Positions 46,022 through 57,118 of a stretch of DNA of 64,000 nucleotides are shown piece after piece. The position numbers and the translations under genes are program-made. The notes under the pieces were generated by a model. The model saw only the letters and a program-made list of their open reading frames with translations. It made no database searches and had not been told where the DNA came from. Position 1 is the stretch's first letter, and every line of letters starts with the position of its first letter. The stretch is from Capsicum annuum (Eukaryota; Streptophyta; Magnoliopsida; Solanales; Solanaceae), in NCBI RefSeq assembly GCF_002878395.1, contig NC_061120.1, forward strand, positions 112,761,158-112,825,157, in the 5' to 3' direction.

Positions 46022-46799
46022 GATATATTTTCTCTTCTTCCACCTGTAGCCTTTTTTCCTTCACTTTCCATATATGTCACCACGTATAACTATTGGAAAA
46101 TCTATTTGAAAAGAGCTTGAGCAGAGTCAAATGGAAATAGGCCTTATTGGCTCATTAGAGAAGTACATAGGAAGAAAGAGTTCGTTTTGACTCATGGCGA
46201 TTTTCACATAGAAAGAAAAAAGAATTAGATCTTAATATAAACTATATTAAATTCTTATATAAATGAAATACATACAAATTAAACAAGTTATCACATGTTT
46301 AGCTTGATCAATAGGGCCAAACTAGTTTCTTAACTAAAATAGAAGAGGATGCAACTTGGACACATGATATCTAAAATAGTAAGGAGGGAATAATCATAAT
46401 AAAAAAATCACATTTTTTTAATCATTTTTTAATGAAATACAATTAAAGAAAGTGCAAAAAATATTCCTTGAGAAAACCTTAATCCATAAAAAATTTAAAG
46501 AATAAATACTTAAATAGACTTCAGAAACCTTTTAAGCATGATAACAAGAAAATGCAAATAACTTATACAAAATTAGCTTACACTAAGAAAAATATTCACA
46601 TATGCATTATTCACTGATGCATCGCACCCATTTAAATTAAGTGACAATCAAAGGCTCCAATGATCTCACACCACAAGTGTAGTTATTTTGATAAGAGTTT
46701 ACTAAGACAAATCTATGTCCTTCTTGTGGACAAATTACACATGGCCATGGTGCTTCATATCCCAAGCCATATGCTTAGAAAAGGAAAAGAAGAAATAGT
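46022..46799. other. non-LTR island between LTR C1 and the mosaic LTR
   Basis: This 780-bp AT-rich stretch matches no other part of the window. It was continuous with 43390-43596 before LTR C1 inserted. It holds one exon-like segment on the minus strand; the rest would be its 3' flank. Confidence 0.45.
46637..46773 (-). pseudogene. possible 3'-terminal exon of an unidentified gene
   Basis: On the minus strand a pyrimidine-rich tract (TTTCTTCTTTTCCTTTTCTAAG) ends in AG at 46774, a good 3' splice site. It is followed by 44 full codons open to a TAA at 46637-46639. The peptide includes YGLGYEAPWPCVICPQEGHR and, further on, YTCGVRSLEPL; its Trp, Cys and Gly content is unlike random AT-rich translation. 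I do not recognise the family. The upstream side runs at once into retroelement LTR sequence, so at best this is a severed fragment. A chance open frame remains possible. Confidence 0.3.
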
Positions 46800-47404
46800 A
46801 TTGCATGCTCAGTCTTTATAATAGTTCAGTTATCTATGTACTCTCATATCCAGTTACTCTATATCATTCAGTTAGTTATTGTTCATGCATATAAACCCTT
46901 GCATTCAACCTTACCTCATCTAGAAAACCAGTACATTCCACGTACTGACACATACTCTTTCTGTGCACTATGATGTCTCATATCATAGGTTCGGACGCTC
47001 AGGTTCCTGACCGCGCATAGATAAATTCGGTTATTAGCAACAGTTTTAGTGGTGAGTCCTCATCTATCAAGGGTATTCTTTTATTTTAGTAATTTAGTTT
47101 ATCAGTATTTTAGTAGAAGGAGTTAGTTGGGGGCTTGACCCATCAACTCCATTTTTAGACAGTTCAGTTAGAGGCTTTTCAGACTAGACTTTTAGACAGT
47201 ATTCAGTTTTATAGATTATTTTTAAAGTTGTTATTCTTTATCAGTATTCATATTATGAACCTTATGGCATTTTAACCTATTTTCTACATTATTATAGTAT
47301 TTTTATTCAGTGCTCACAACAGATATCAGTCATAGGTTAGCTTGTGGTCCTTCGGGGTCATAAGCACTGTGTAGCATCTGTGGTACAGACTCGGGACGTT
47401 ATAC
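46800..47404 (+). mobile_element. LTR fragment H (3' part)
   Basis: The R-U5 half of a Del/Tekay-like LTR. It shares with families C and D the phrases TTAGTTGGGGGCTTGACCCA, CAGTTCAGTTAGAGGC and GGTTAGCTTGTGGTCCTTCG. It ends GGGACGTTATA, a decayed GGGGCGTTACA. Its left part is missing. Confidence 0.7.
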
Positions 47405-49088
47405 CCTTCCACGGAGTCCAACAATCTGATTTCAAATTCAAAGTTGTGATATTTACAATTTATTATGATTTTAACCATGAATCCCTATGAATTTTTATTT
47501 TATACCATGATTATATGAAATTGTTATTGTTATTAAACCCCATAGAATTGAATAATATTGTTTGTTTATTTAAATCATGATTAAGTGATGTTGATATTGA
47601 AATCATGCTATCTCTACAAGCTTTAAACTATTTCCATGCTTAGCTTAAAATACGAATATCAAGTGTTTGATGAAATGCCTACAAGAATGAATTTTGAATA
47701 AATGCTTTCATATTATATCCTTAAAGTTTTAGTACTATTTTACTATTATTGCTATTGAGTCCTGGGGGATACGAATACCTAAAAAGTTTTTTGTTTAGTT
47801 AGTCTTTGTACCTTCAGAATGGGTTTTCAGATATGTTATGAGTATTACCAGTTCAGTCAGTTATCATAATCAGTTAAACTTAAAAAGTTTAGTGTCTCGA
47901 GCTAATAAAGTTGGGAGTAGGATTTAGCACCGGGAGAGTGCTGGAATGGTGACTTCCCTATCAGTTAGACAGAGTCATTAGTAGCAGTCATTGTATTCCC
48001 AAACTATAAAGCCAGTGTAGGATAATGGCTGAGCCATTATTTTAGGCTTGACTTCCTCCTAGGGGTCACCCATCAGATTAGGCTTGACTATACTCAGGTA
48101 TTACCTATTAGTTTAGGCTTGATACTCGAGTTCTTCAGTATCTTAATGGATCCACATAGCCATTGTTAGTACCCATGGGACGTTACAAACACCCTTCCAA
48201 CTGGGGTTCAGAGCAGGGCATGTCGGTTAGATGATACCACTCATAGTCTTATTTTAGTGCTTAGTATAATTCAGTTCAACTTTGTTTTGACCAAAGGATA
48301 CAACTATCAGTTATGCAGTTATCAGATTTTAGTATTTCAGATTACAGACCATTTTAGAAAATGTTTTATGCTTGATCATGCATTCTAAGATTTTATAGCT
48401 TTCACACATTTATATTTAGTAATCTCATTCTAACTAGTAAGTCTCTACTTCATGCATGTTTACTTAGTTGTCTCATATTATTCAACCAGTTATTACTTTA
48501 TGATCAGTTATCAGATGCTATTCATTTAGTCAGTTATTATTCATGCACATAAACCATGCATATTAGCCTAACCTCATTTAGCATACCAGTATATTCAAAG
48601 TACTGACCGCATACTTATTTCTTGTGCTATGATGTTTAATATAATAGGTTCAGATGCTTAGTTACCAGATCACGCATAGACATATCAAATTATCAATGAA
48701 GCAGTGGTGGGTCCTCATACTTTGAGGACATGTTTTATTTATCTCAGTTTAATTTATTAGTTATAGTATTTTTCTATTTAGTCAAAGTTAGTTGGGGGTG
48801 TGCCACATCAACTTCACAGTCAGACAATTTAGAGGCTTTCAGACTAGTACAAATAGTTAATCAGTCTTTAGTTTTTAGTTGTCATTGTTAGATGTTTATC
48901 AATATTTTTAGTATTATTTTACAGACTTTATCATAACAATGATTTAAAATTATGGCCTTATATCCATTGTTTTCAGTATATGACTCAATCATCAGCATAT
49001 TATTTAGAGTTCATAGCAGGTACTAGCTCATGGGTTAGCTCGAGGTTCCTCGGGACTCTAAGCAACATGTGGCACCTAGGGTGTACTC
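47405..49088 (+). mobile_element. LTR fragment D2 (middle to near end, family D)
   Basis: It aligns with 60225-61935 of LTR D, beginning CCCTTCCACGGAGTCCAA and ending ...GGGTGTACTCC. Shared blocks include GGGAGTAGGATTTAGCACCG and CAGTTTAGGCTTGA. Both ends are abrupt, joined to LTR H on the left and LTR C on the right. Confidence 0.75.
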
Positions 49089-49368
49089 CCCATCCAGACA
49101 GTTCAGTCAGTTAGAGGCTTTCCAGACTATCATGTTCATACTATCATGTTATTTCAGTTTTTTTGGGTATTTCATACCCTATTCAGATGTTATATCTTTA
49201 TTAGTTATGTTACAATATTGAACCTTATGTCCTTTTAGTTTATGTTTCTGCAATAATACAGTATATTATGTTGTATACAGGTACAAATATAAGTCATGTG
49301 TTAGCTTGTGGTCCTACGTGGTCATGAGCATCGTGTAGCATTCCGTGTACCAAATCTGGGGTATTACA
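49089..49368 (+). repeat. truncated 5' LTR of element C
   Basis: Starts abruptly at CCATCCAGACAGTTCAG and ends GGGGTATTACA. It matches the last 280 bp of 54642-57118. Confidence 0.9.
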
Positions 49369-49372
49369 AACT

Positions 49373-49385
49373 TGGTATCCGAGCC
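49373..49385 (+). other. primer-binding site of element C (tRNA-iMet)
   Basis: TGGTATCCGAGCC differs by one base from TGGTATCAGAGCC and lies 4 bp after the LTR end. Confidence 0.9.
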
Positions 49386-50505
49386 TAAGGTTCAATAGAG
49401 TCCTAGGAAGTCTGGAAGCTACATTTAGTAGAGTCTTGTACATGGGTGTGTTATGCACCACATTTATGTGCAGGAGGCTATAAGATGTTTTAGGAACATT
49501 TTCCCTTCTTTCAGCAGTCATGTCATACCAGTGAGCATAATCTCAAGTCAATCTCTCAGTCTAATCTATTTCTCCTTTTCTTCTACAGAACTTACCTCCA
49601 TAAAAAAGCAATGAGAATCAGTCAACCCCTCAGCTCGAAGAACCTTTGGGCGAACATGTTTCTAATGCAGACTTTAAAGTTGTATTTATTACTCTTTCTT
49701 AGTCAGTTACTACTTACAATGAATGACTAACCATCGTTCCAGCTAACCTAATGGCCAATTTAGCTGCAGCTAGGATTCAGGAGTTCAATCGAATGATTCC
49801 TCCATCCTTTCTCGTGTCTAAGTTAGATGAGGACCTCAGGAATTCATCAATCAGGTTTAGAAGGTTACAGACATTATAGGGGTATCAACTGTTGAGAGTG
49901 CAGAGCTTGCTGCATATTAGTTGGAGGATGTTGCTCACACTTGGTACAAATAGTGGAAGTCAGAAAGGTTAGTTGATGCAAGGACTATAAAGTGGGAGAA
50001 GTTTTTCACTGCATTCTTAGAGAGGTTCTTTCGCTAAGAGCTGAGAGAAGCCAAGGTGTTAAAATTCATCTACCTCAGGAAAGGAAACATGATGGTGAAA
50101 GATTATTCTCTTAAGTTTACTTAATTGGCCAGATATGTCCCTTGTTTGGTTGCAGACAACAGAGCCAAGCTGAGTAACTTTTTTTCTGGGGTGAATGATA
50201 GCATGGTCAACGAGTATAGCTCTACGATGTTGAATAGTGACATGACTTTAGCCAGGCTTATGAATCATGCTCAGCAGATAGAAGATCAAAAGATTAACAT
50301 GATGTAGAAGCAGAATAAGAGAGAAAATATAGGTAGTTTCAACTTTGTTCAGCCTAAATCAGAAGGAGGAAACCATTCTCAATTTTGTCCTAAGTCGTCA
50401 GTTCCAGCTCCTTCATCATGTAGTGCTCCAGCTCATAAGTTCAGGGATGGTAATAAAGATAGGGCGCCAGGCTCTAAGTCTTAGGGCAGTGTCACCAATG
50501 CCTTA
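49386..50505 (+). pseudogene. gag of element C
   Basis: The N-terminus at about 49607 reads NENQSTPQLEEPLGEHVSNA. Capsid blocks follow in shifting frames: PSFLVSKLDED, AELAAY-LEDVAHTW-like, AKVLKFIYLRKGNMMVKDYS and LKFT-LARYVPCLVADNRAKL. The frame at 50125-50307 (MARYVPCLVADNRAKLSNFF to HAQQIEDQKINMM) is the clean C-terminal part. Stops replace several Gln and Trp codons (CAG/TGG to TAG), a pattern of C-to-T change. Confidence 0.85.
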
Positions 50506-50760
50506 ACTAATCACTTTTGATATACTTATGGTAAGAACCACAAGGGGGCTTGTAGAGCTAGTAGTGATGTCTGTTTTTGATGTGCAAAGCCAGGCCACAG
50601 AGTCAGAGATTATCCCCATTCAGTTTATCAGGGTCATCAAAACCGTTCCTTAACTCAGTCTGGTCACCTAAATCATCATGGTGCCACTTCCAGTGCTACT
50701 AGTGAGCAACACCCAAATAGACTCTATGCTCTCCAGTCCTAGCAAGATCAGGAAAATTCT
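50506..50760 (+). pseudogene. nucleocapsid zinc knuckle of element C
   Basis: In one frame the text reads YTYGKNHKGACRASSDVCF, stop, CAKPGHRVRDYP. This is C-F-x-C-x4-H-x4-C with the third residue a stop (TGA for TGT or TGG) and the last Cys changed to Tyr. It is the RNA-binding end of gag. Confidence 0.8.
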
Positions 50761-51254
50761 CCTAATGTGGTTACTGGTATGTTATAGATCTTTCATGTGC
50801 AAGTTTATACTTTGCTAGATCCAGGAGCTTCTTTGTCTTTTGTTACTCCTTATATAGCAGTTGATTTCTGAGTCAGTCTAAAAATTCTAACAGAACCCTT
50901 CTCAGCCTCTACCCCAGTGGGTAAGACCATCATAGCCTGGCGGGTATATTAGAACTACCTGGTTCTGATATTTTAGAAATTCACTTCAGCAGACTTAGTC
51001 GAATTAGAGATGATTGATTTTGATGTCATTCTTAGTATGGATTGGCTTCATTCCTGCTATGCCACAGCCAATTGCAGAAAAAAATTGTCCAATTTCAATT
51101 TTTGAATGAACCATTCCTAGAGTGGAAGGGTAGTGTATCCGCTTTTAGAGGTCAGCTTATTTCCTATATTTGGGCACATAAAATGATATTCAAAAGATAT
51201 TTCTATAATCTTGTTTGAGTTAAGGACACTAGTTATGAAACTCCCAGTCTTGAT
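50761..51254 (+). pseudogene. protease of element C
   Basis: The active-site stretch reads LLDPGASLSFVTPYIA; the triplet is D-P-G in place of D-S-G or D-T-G (50817-50825). It continues as EPFSASTPVGKTIIAWRVY and then ADLVELEMIDFDVILSMDWL with the hallmark D-x-I-L-x-M-D-W-L. A frameshift follows near 51080. Confidence 0.88.
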
Positions 51255-52150
51255 TTAGTCCAGTTGTGAATGAATATTCAGATGTCCTTCCCGAAGATCT
51301 TCCAGGGATTTCTCCAAAAAGGGAAATAGACTTTGGCATCGATCTTCTTCTAGATACTCGGCCTATATCTATTGTTCCATACAAAATGGCCCCAGTAGAA
51401 CTCAGAGAACTGAAAGAACAGTTGAAAGATATCTTAGATAAGGGATTTATCAGACCTAGTGTATCCAGGTGGGGTGCACCAGTCTTATTCGTGCAAAAGA
51501 AAGACGATTCTCTTAGAATATGAATAGACTACCATCAACTCAATAAAGTCATGATCAAGAACAAATATCTACTTCCCAAAATTGATAACTTGTTTGACCA
51601 ACTTTAGGGTGATAGTTATTTCTCTAAGATAGACCTCACATCCATCTATCATCAGCTTAGAGTTAGAGAATGTGACATTCTAAAAATAGCCTTTCATACT
51701 CGGTATGGTCACTTTGAATTCCTAGTCATGTCCTTTGGTCTTACCAATCCCCTAGCAGCTTTCATGGACTTGATGAACCATGTGTTCAGGTAGTACTTGG
51801 ACATGTTCTTCATAGTCTTTATAGATGATATTTTGGTCTATTCTTATAGTGAGTGTAATTATGTAGACCATCTCAGAATCGTACTTCAGACTCTCAGAGA
51901 TCATCAGCTGTTCACCAAATTCAGTAAGTGCAAATTTTGGCTAATGTCAGTAGGATTCCCTGGCCATATCATTTCAGGTAAAGGCATTAGAGTAGATCCT
52001 CAAAAGACCAAAGTGGTAAGAAACTAGCCCAGACCTGTCTCTCCATTAAATATCAGGAGTTTCTTGGGTTTGGCTGGCTATTACAGGTGGTTTGTTGAGG
52101 GATTTTCTTCTATTGCATCTCCTATGTCCAGATTGACTTAGAAAAAAGTC
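51255..52150 (+). pseudogene. reverse transcriptase of element C
   Basis: The frame 51266-51523 reads [39 protein letters not shown] and [20 protein letters not shown]. It goes on, past single stops, through [32 protein letters not shown] and [15 protein letters not shown]. The catalytic box FIDD (51818-51829) is intact, followed by [19 protein letters not shown] and [19 protein letters not shown]. It is the best-preserved RT in the window, yet at least five in-frame stops remain. Confidence 0.94.
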
Positions 52151-52700
52151 AAGTTTTAGAGCTCAAATCCTTGCAAGAAGAGTTTTTAGGAGTTGAAGAC
52201 TCTACTCACCTCAGCTCCATTCCTAACTCTCCCAGATGGTTTAGATGGTTTTGTAGTTAATTGTGATACATCCATAGTAGGTTTTGGTTGTGTCCTCATG
52301 CAGCATGGTAAGGTCATAGCCTATGCCTCCAGATATCTTAAACATCATGAGAGGAATTATCCTACTCACGATCTTGAGTTAGAAGCCATAGTATTTGCCT
52401 TAAAGATTTAGAGGCATTACCTATATGAAGTTTATGTTTATGTGTTCACAGATCATAAGAGTCTTTAGTTTGTCTTTTCTCAAAAACATCTCAATCTTCA
52501 TCATAGAAATTGGTTAGAGCTTTTGAAAGATTATGACATGAGTGTTCTTTATCATTCGGGCAAGGCTAATGTAGTGGTCGACGCTCTCAGTAGACTGTCT
52601 ATGGGTAGTGTTGCTTATGTTGAGGGATGTAAGAAGAAGTTAGCTTAGGAAGTCCATCATTTTACTAGACTAGATATTCACTTAGTCGATATAGAGAAGG
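52151..52700 (+). pseudogene. RNase H of element C
   Basis: The frame 52193-52411 reads [60 protein letters not shown]. Catalytic residues remain: Asp in CDTS, Glu in LELEA, Asp in FTDHKSL (52446-52466). It ends with VLYHSGKANVVVDALSRLSM near 52600. Single stops interrupt it (for example Trp to stop after FALKI). Confidence 0.93.
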
Positions 52701-54180
52701 GTGATATATAGGTTTAGAGTAGTTTAGAATCATCTCTAGTTTTTGAGGTGAAAGAAAAGCAAGTTAGAGATCCCAGTTTAGTCAAGTTGAAAGAGTCAGT
52801 TAAAGATAAAAAAGTGGAGGTTTTCTCCAAAGGGGGAGATGGTGTTCTACGTTGTCAGGTTCATCTGTGTGTTCCAGCTGTAGATGAATTAAGGCAGAGA
52901 ATTCTTGTAGAAGTGCATAGTGCGTGCTACTCTATTCATCCAGGGGCCACAAAGATGTACCGCGACTTACATAAGATCTATTGGTGTAGTGGGATAAAGA
53001 AGGATGTTGCAGAATTTGTGGCTAAGTGCTCTACAAGTCAGCAGGTTAAGATAGAGCATTAGAAGCCTAGTGGACCTATGCAGGAGTTCATTATTCTAAC
53101 TTAAAAATGGGAAGAAATGAACATGGATTTCGTGATGGGTTTTCCTCAAACTTTTCGTTAGCATAATTTAGTCTAGGTAGTTATAGACAGATGACCAAGT
53201 CAGCTTATTTCCTCTTTTTTTCATACCTCTTATTCAGCTGAGGATTGTTCTAAACTCTACACTAGAGAGTTGGTCAGATTGCACGATGTTCCGTTATCTA
53301 TTATCCTAGACAAAGGTACCCAGTTAACCTCTTATTTATGGAAAATGTCCCAAAAGGGTCTTGGTACCCAAATTCATCTCAGTACAACCTTTCATCCTTA
53401 GATAGATGGTCAAGAAGAAAGGACCATTTAGACCCTAGAATATATACTAAGGGCGTGTGTAATTGATTTCAAGGGTAGTTGGGATGACCACTTGCCTTTG
53501 ATTAAGTTTGCATACAACAATAACTATCATTCCAGTATTCAAATGGCTCCATTCAAAGCTCTCTATGGTAGGAGGGGTATATCTCCAATCAGTTGGTTCA
53601 GAGTTAATTAGGCCTCAATTATAGGGCATGACTCAGTATTCGATGGCTTAGAGAAAGTCCAGTTGATCAGAGAAAGACTCTGGGCTGCTTAGAGCTGACA
53701 GAAGTCTTATGAAGATATGCGTAGAAAGGATCTCAAGTTTGAGATTGGTAACTATTTCTATCTAAATATCTCTCCCATGAAGGGAGTGAAGAGGTTCGAA
53801 AAGAAGTGAAAGCTCAGTCCCCGATATATTTGTCCCTTTAAAATTCTCAGTCGTTTCGGCAAGGTAGCTTATGAGCTTAAATTGCCTTCAGATTTAGCCT
53901 CAGTTCATTGAGTTTTCAATTTCTCTTTGTTCAAGAAGTGCATAGGTGACCAAGTGGTTGTAGTCCCTATTCATAGCATAGATATTTAGAATAGCCTCTC
54001 TTATGTAGAGATTCCAGTTGAAATTCTAGACTATCAGACTCGTAGACTGAGGAACAAAGAAGTCCCTCTAGTCAAAGTTCTTTGGCAGAATTAGTCCATT
54101 GAGGGAGCTATTTGGGAAGCAGAAGAAGACATACATACCAACTATCCTCGCCTCTTCTCCGCTAACTCAAATCTAGCTTA
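52701..54180 (+). pseudogene. integrase and C-terminal tail of element C
   Basis: The frame 52748-53062 holds the zinc finger: VEVHSACYSIHPGATKMYRD, then FVAKCSTSQQVKIEH. The fourth ligand Cys is Ser (53036-53038). The core keeps the D, D, E residues in MNMDFV, LDKGTQL and GQEERTI. The C-terminal part reads YEDMRRKDLKFEIGNYFYLN, SPMKGVKRFEKK, SPRYICPFKILSRFGKVAYE, and the weak chromodomain-like end VLWQN...EGAIWEAEED...NYPRLF at 54075-54160. Confidence 0.93.
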
Positions 54181-54628
54181 AGGTAATAGTTCTCCATAAG
54201 CTTTTTACTTTTCATATCCAGATTACAGTTATAACTTGATATCAGCCTTATACCCAGGATTCTATTTTTTAAACTGGGTACTAAGTACCATTGCATGTTC
54301 AATTATATGTTCATGCATTATATTAGTTATGTATTCATGCATCAGACATGCATTCTCCTTGTGAGAAGACTCAGTTACTAAAAATCTCAGTCATGTAATT
54401 AGTTTCGTCATGTATTCACACATCAAATATGTGTGATCATCTTATCAGTACTCTCAGTCATGCATTTATGTATCAACTAAGTTATGAATCATTCATCAGA
54501 TATGCATGCTCAGTATGAATCTCTAAAATATCAGTTATGTCAGTCATGCTTCATGCTCATGTTTAGTGTGTACTTCGGCTTATCATTTCTCCTCTCTTAG
54601 TTAGTCTCATTCAAGGACGAATGTTTCC
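54181..54628 (+). other. 3' UTR of element C
   Basis: Noncoding. It is rich in CATGCAT and TCAGT words and contains TCAAGGACGAATG just before the PPT, a phrase also found in diverged form at 6069 in E. Confidence 0.6.
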
Positions 54629-54641
54629 AAGGGGGAGATAT
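54629..54641 (+). other. polypurine tract of element C
   Basis: AAGGGGGAGATAT directly before TGTAATACTTT. Confidence 0.88.
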
Positions 54642-57118
54642 TGTAATACTTTGAAGTTTCCTAACTAAATTTTTTGTCCTAAGAATGTCAAGTGTTATCT
54701 TCTAAATTGAATAATATTTATTCCATGAGGAATTTTCAAGATTTTCATTTTTTTTCATGTGAAAAATTCAATAAGCTTTCCATCTATATAAAATTTGCCT
54801 CAATCCGATAATCGGGTAAGAAGTTATGACTATTTTAAGTTCCAGTCGTAAAACAATGTCATATTAGTCACTGGCATGCAGCGCCACTGGGGAAAAGCGA
54901 TAGTGGTGCATCGTGTCAAACTTCCAGGTCTCAAATGAAGTGGCAACACAATGGCTCAGCATTGGTCCATCCCTCAATTTCTCAGTTGTCAAATTCTAGC
55001 GACACAGCGCAATAGCACCGCATTGCTTCAGGGGTCCAATTTGGGAAAATTCCACTAAAACTAAAAGACGCATCAAGGGTTAAAAGGATCAATTTCTCAC
55101 CCCTATTTAAGCCCTTTAACACGAGATTCAGCTATTTGGAACCCAAAATATTATAGTTTCTCTTAATTTTCTCTTAAGAACAAGCTAGGGTTTTAATTGG
55201 GGATTCTATTTCAAGAAAGTCTCTCTGTCAATCTTTGCTAAATCAAGAACTAAGGTATGTCATGTGTTGATTTATGGGTCTCTCTCACCTATGAAGTTCA
55301 TTAATCTCTTTTCAAAATCCAAGATTTAGGTATTTGTGAATTTTCATGATTAAAATTGAATTGAAATTCATGTCCATGATGTTGTGTGGTTTTGATTCAT
55401 GTTGTAAATTACATATTCCAATGATTGACCCTAGAATGTGATGATTTGCATAATAATTATGATAAACCCCTTTTAATTTACAACTTGATTGATGTATCCT
55501 TGATTAGTACATGTTTTGATGATTGTATAACCAAAGCATGCTCCCCACATGTTTGATTAAATGCCTATGTGAAGGAAAAATGCCATACTAGTATGACATT
55601 TTGAAATCCCCATTCATGTATAAGTTATATATGTCAAGTGTTTGATGAAATGTCTTAGTCAATGGATTATATATTATTGATGATAGTTATGTATTCAAGA
55701 ATGTCACGCCTTGTCAGTTTCCTTCCATCGAGTCCTGGGGGTACATGTACCCAAAAAAAAACTATAGCTGTGTGCCTAGCTTTAGTGTCATGTTTTAATG
55801 ATATTCCTAGTCAAACCATGATCCATAGAACTCAGTTAGTCATATGACTAAGGAAAACTCAGTAATACTGTAATCTTAGTACTATTTCATCAGTCAACAA
55901 AACTCTGTAATTTAGTCCAGTTCAGTTTAGTAATCCATGTTCAGTGTCTATTTAGATGGGAGTAGAAATTAGTACCGAGTGAACCCAAGGATGGGGACAC
56001 ACACTGTCGATAAGGGTGTAATTCTTAAAATTCATCCTTATGTTCCAGAACTATATAGCCAGCATAGGTTGAGACATAAACATTGTCAGATAAGGGTTGA
56101 TGAGGTGGATTAGCACTGTCATATGAGGGACCAACTATTCTCTTTTGGGGACTCTGTCAAATAAGGTTCACTCACAGCTTGTCCTTATCAGTGGCACGGT
56201 ATTGACACTATTCCAATTAGGGTTACAGATTTGACCCCAACTCAGCCTTAATGGCATATTTAGGCATGTTGGTTAGATAACTACTTCCCACAGTTTCAGT
56301 TATAGAATTAGGACTGTCAGATACACCCATTCAGTCTCAATAATAGAACTCAGATAGTTCTACAGAATTCAGGACTATCAAATACAGTCAACTCAGATAC
56401 AGTATGGAACTCAGCTAGTTCCATCAGATTCAAGACTGTCAGATACAGTCACTCATGTCATAAGTTATATTAGTCATAAGTCATGTTAGTTATTAGTGAA
56501 TTCATATTATTACGATCTCAGATATAGTTACTATGTATTCATGCATTTATTCTCACATTCATATTAGTCAGTTAGCCAATATTATTTATGCATATGAACC
56601 CCATGCATTCAACTTAACTTTCATGCATATAAGTACATTCAAAGTACTGATGCATTTGCGCTATGGTGTCTTATATTATAGGTTTTGAAGCAGGAGCTCT
56701 GAGCATCAGTAGCATTCCAGTCTCTGCAGTTAGATTTAATAGTGGGTCCTTATCTCTCATGGACATGATCATTTATTTATTATTTTATTAAGTAATTTAT
56801 TAGTTGGTGTTAGTTGGTGACATGACCCATCAACTCCTCATTCAGACAGTTCAGTTAGTTAGAGGCTTTCCAGACTATCATGTTCAAACTATCATGTTAT
56901 TTTAGTTTTGTGTTGGGTATTTCATACCCAATTCAGATGTTATATCTTTATCAGTTATGTTACATTCTTGAACCTTATGGCCTTTTAGTTCATGTTTCTA
57001 CAATCATATAGTATATTATACAGTATACAGGTATAGATATCAGTCATGGGTTAGCTTGGGGTCCTTCGGAGTCATAAGCACCATATAGCATTTTGGGTAC
57101 CAGATTCGAGGTGTTACA
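54642..57118 (+). repeat. 3' LTR of element C
   Basis: 2477 bp, TGTAATACTTTG to GAGGTGTTACA. It includes a decayed hairpin-word array (about 54870-55020), TATTTAAG at 55104, and the 14-bp tandem duplication near 56880 shared with the 5' remnant. Confidence 0.92.

Larger units (their letters stand above)
49089..57118 (+). mobile_element. element C: Del/Tekay-like Ty3/gypsy, truncated 5' LTR
   Basis: It has the last 280 bp of the 5' LTR, tRNA-iMet PBS, gag, protease, RT, RNase H, integrase, PPT and a full 2477-bp 3' LTR. The two LTR pieces share a 14-bp tandem duplication (CATGTTCAtACTATCATG) absent from solo LTR C1 and differ at 3 of 61 sites from 49098, so they belong to one element, younger than A and B. 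It keeps more catalytic residues than B but has many stops. The 3' flank CTATT has no partner because the 5' end is lost. Confidence 0.92.

Noticed and set aside
45806..46120. 104-codon open frame on the plus strand
   Set aside because: It lies across the U5 end of solo LTR C1 and its flank; hydrophobic look comes from T-rich sequence.
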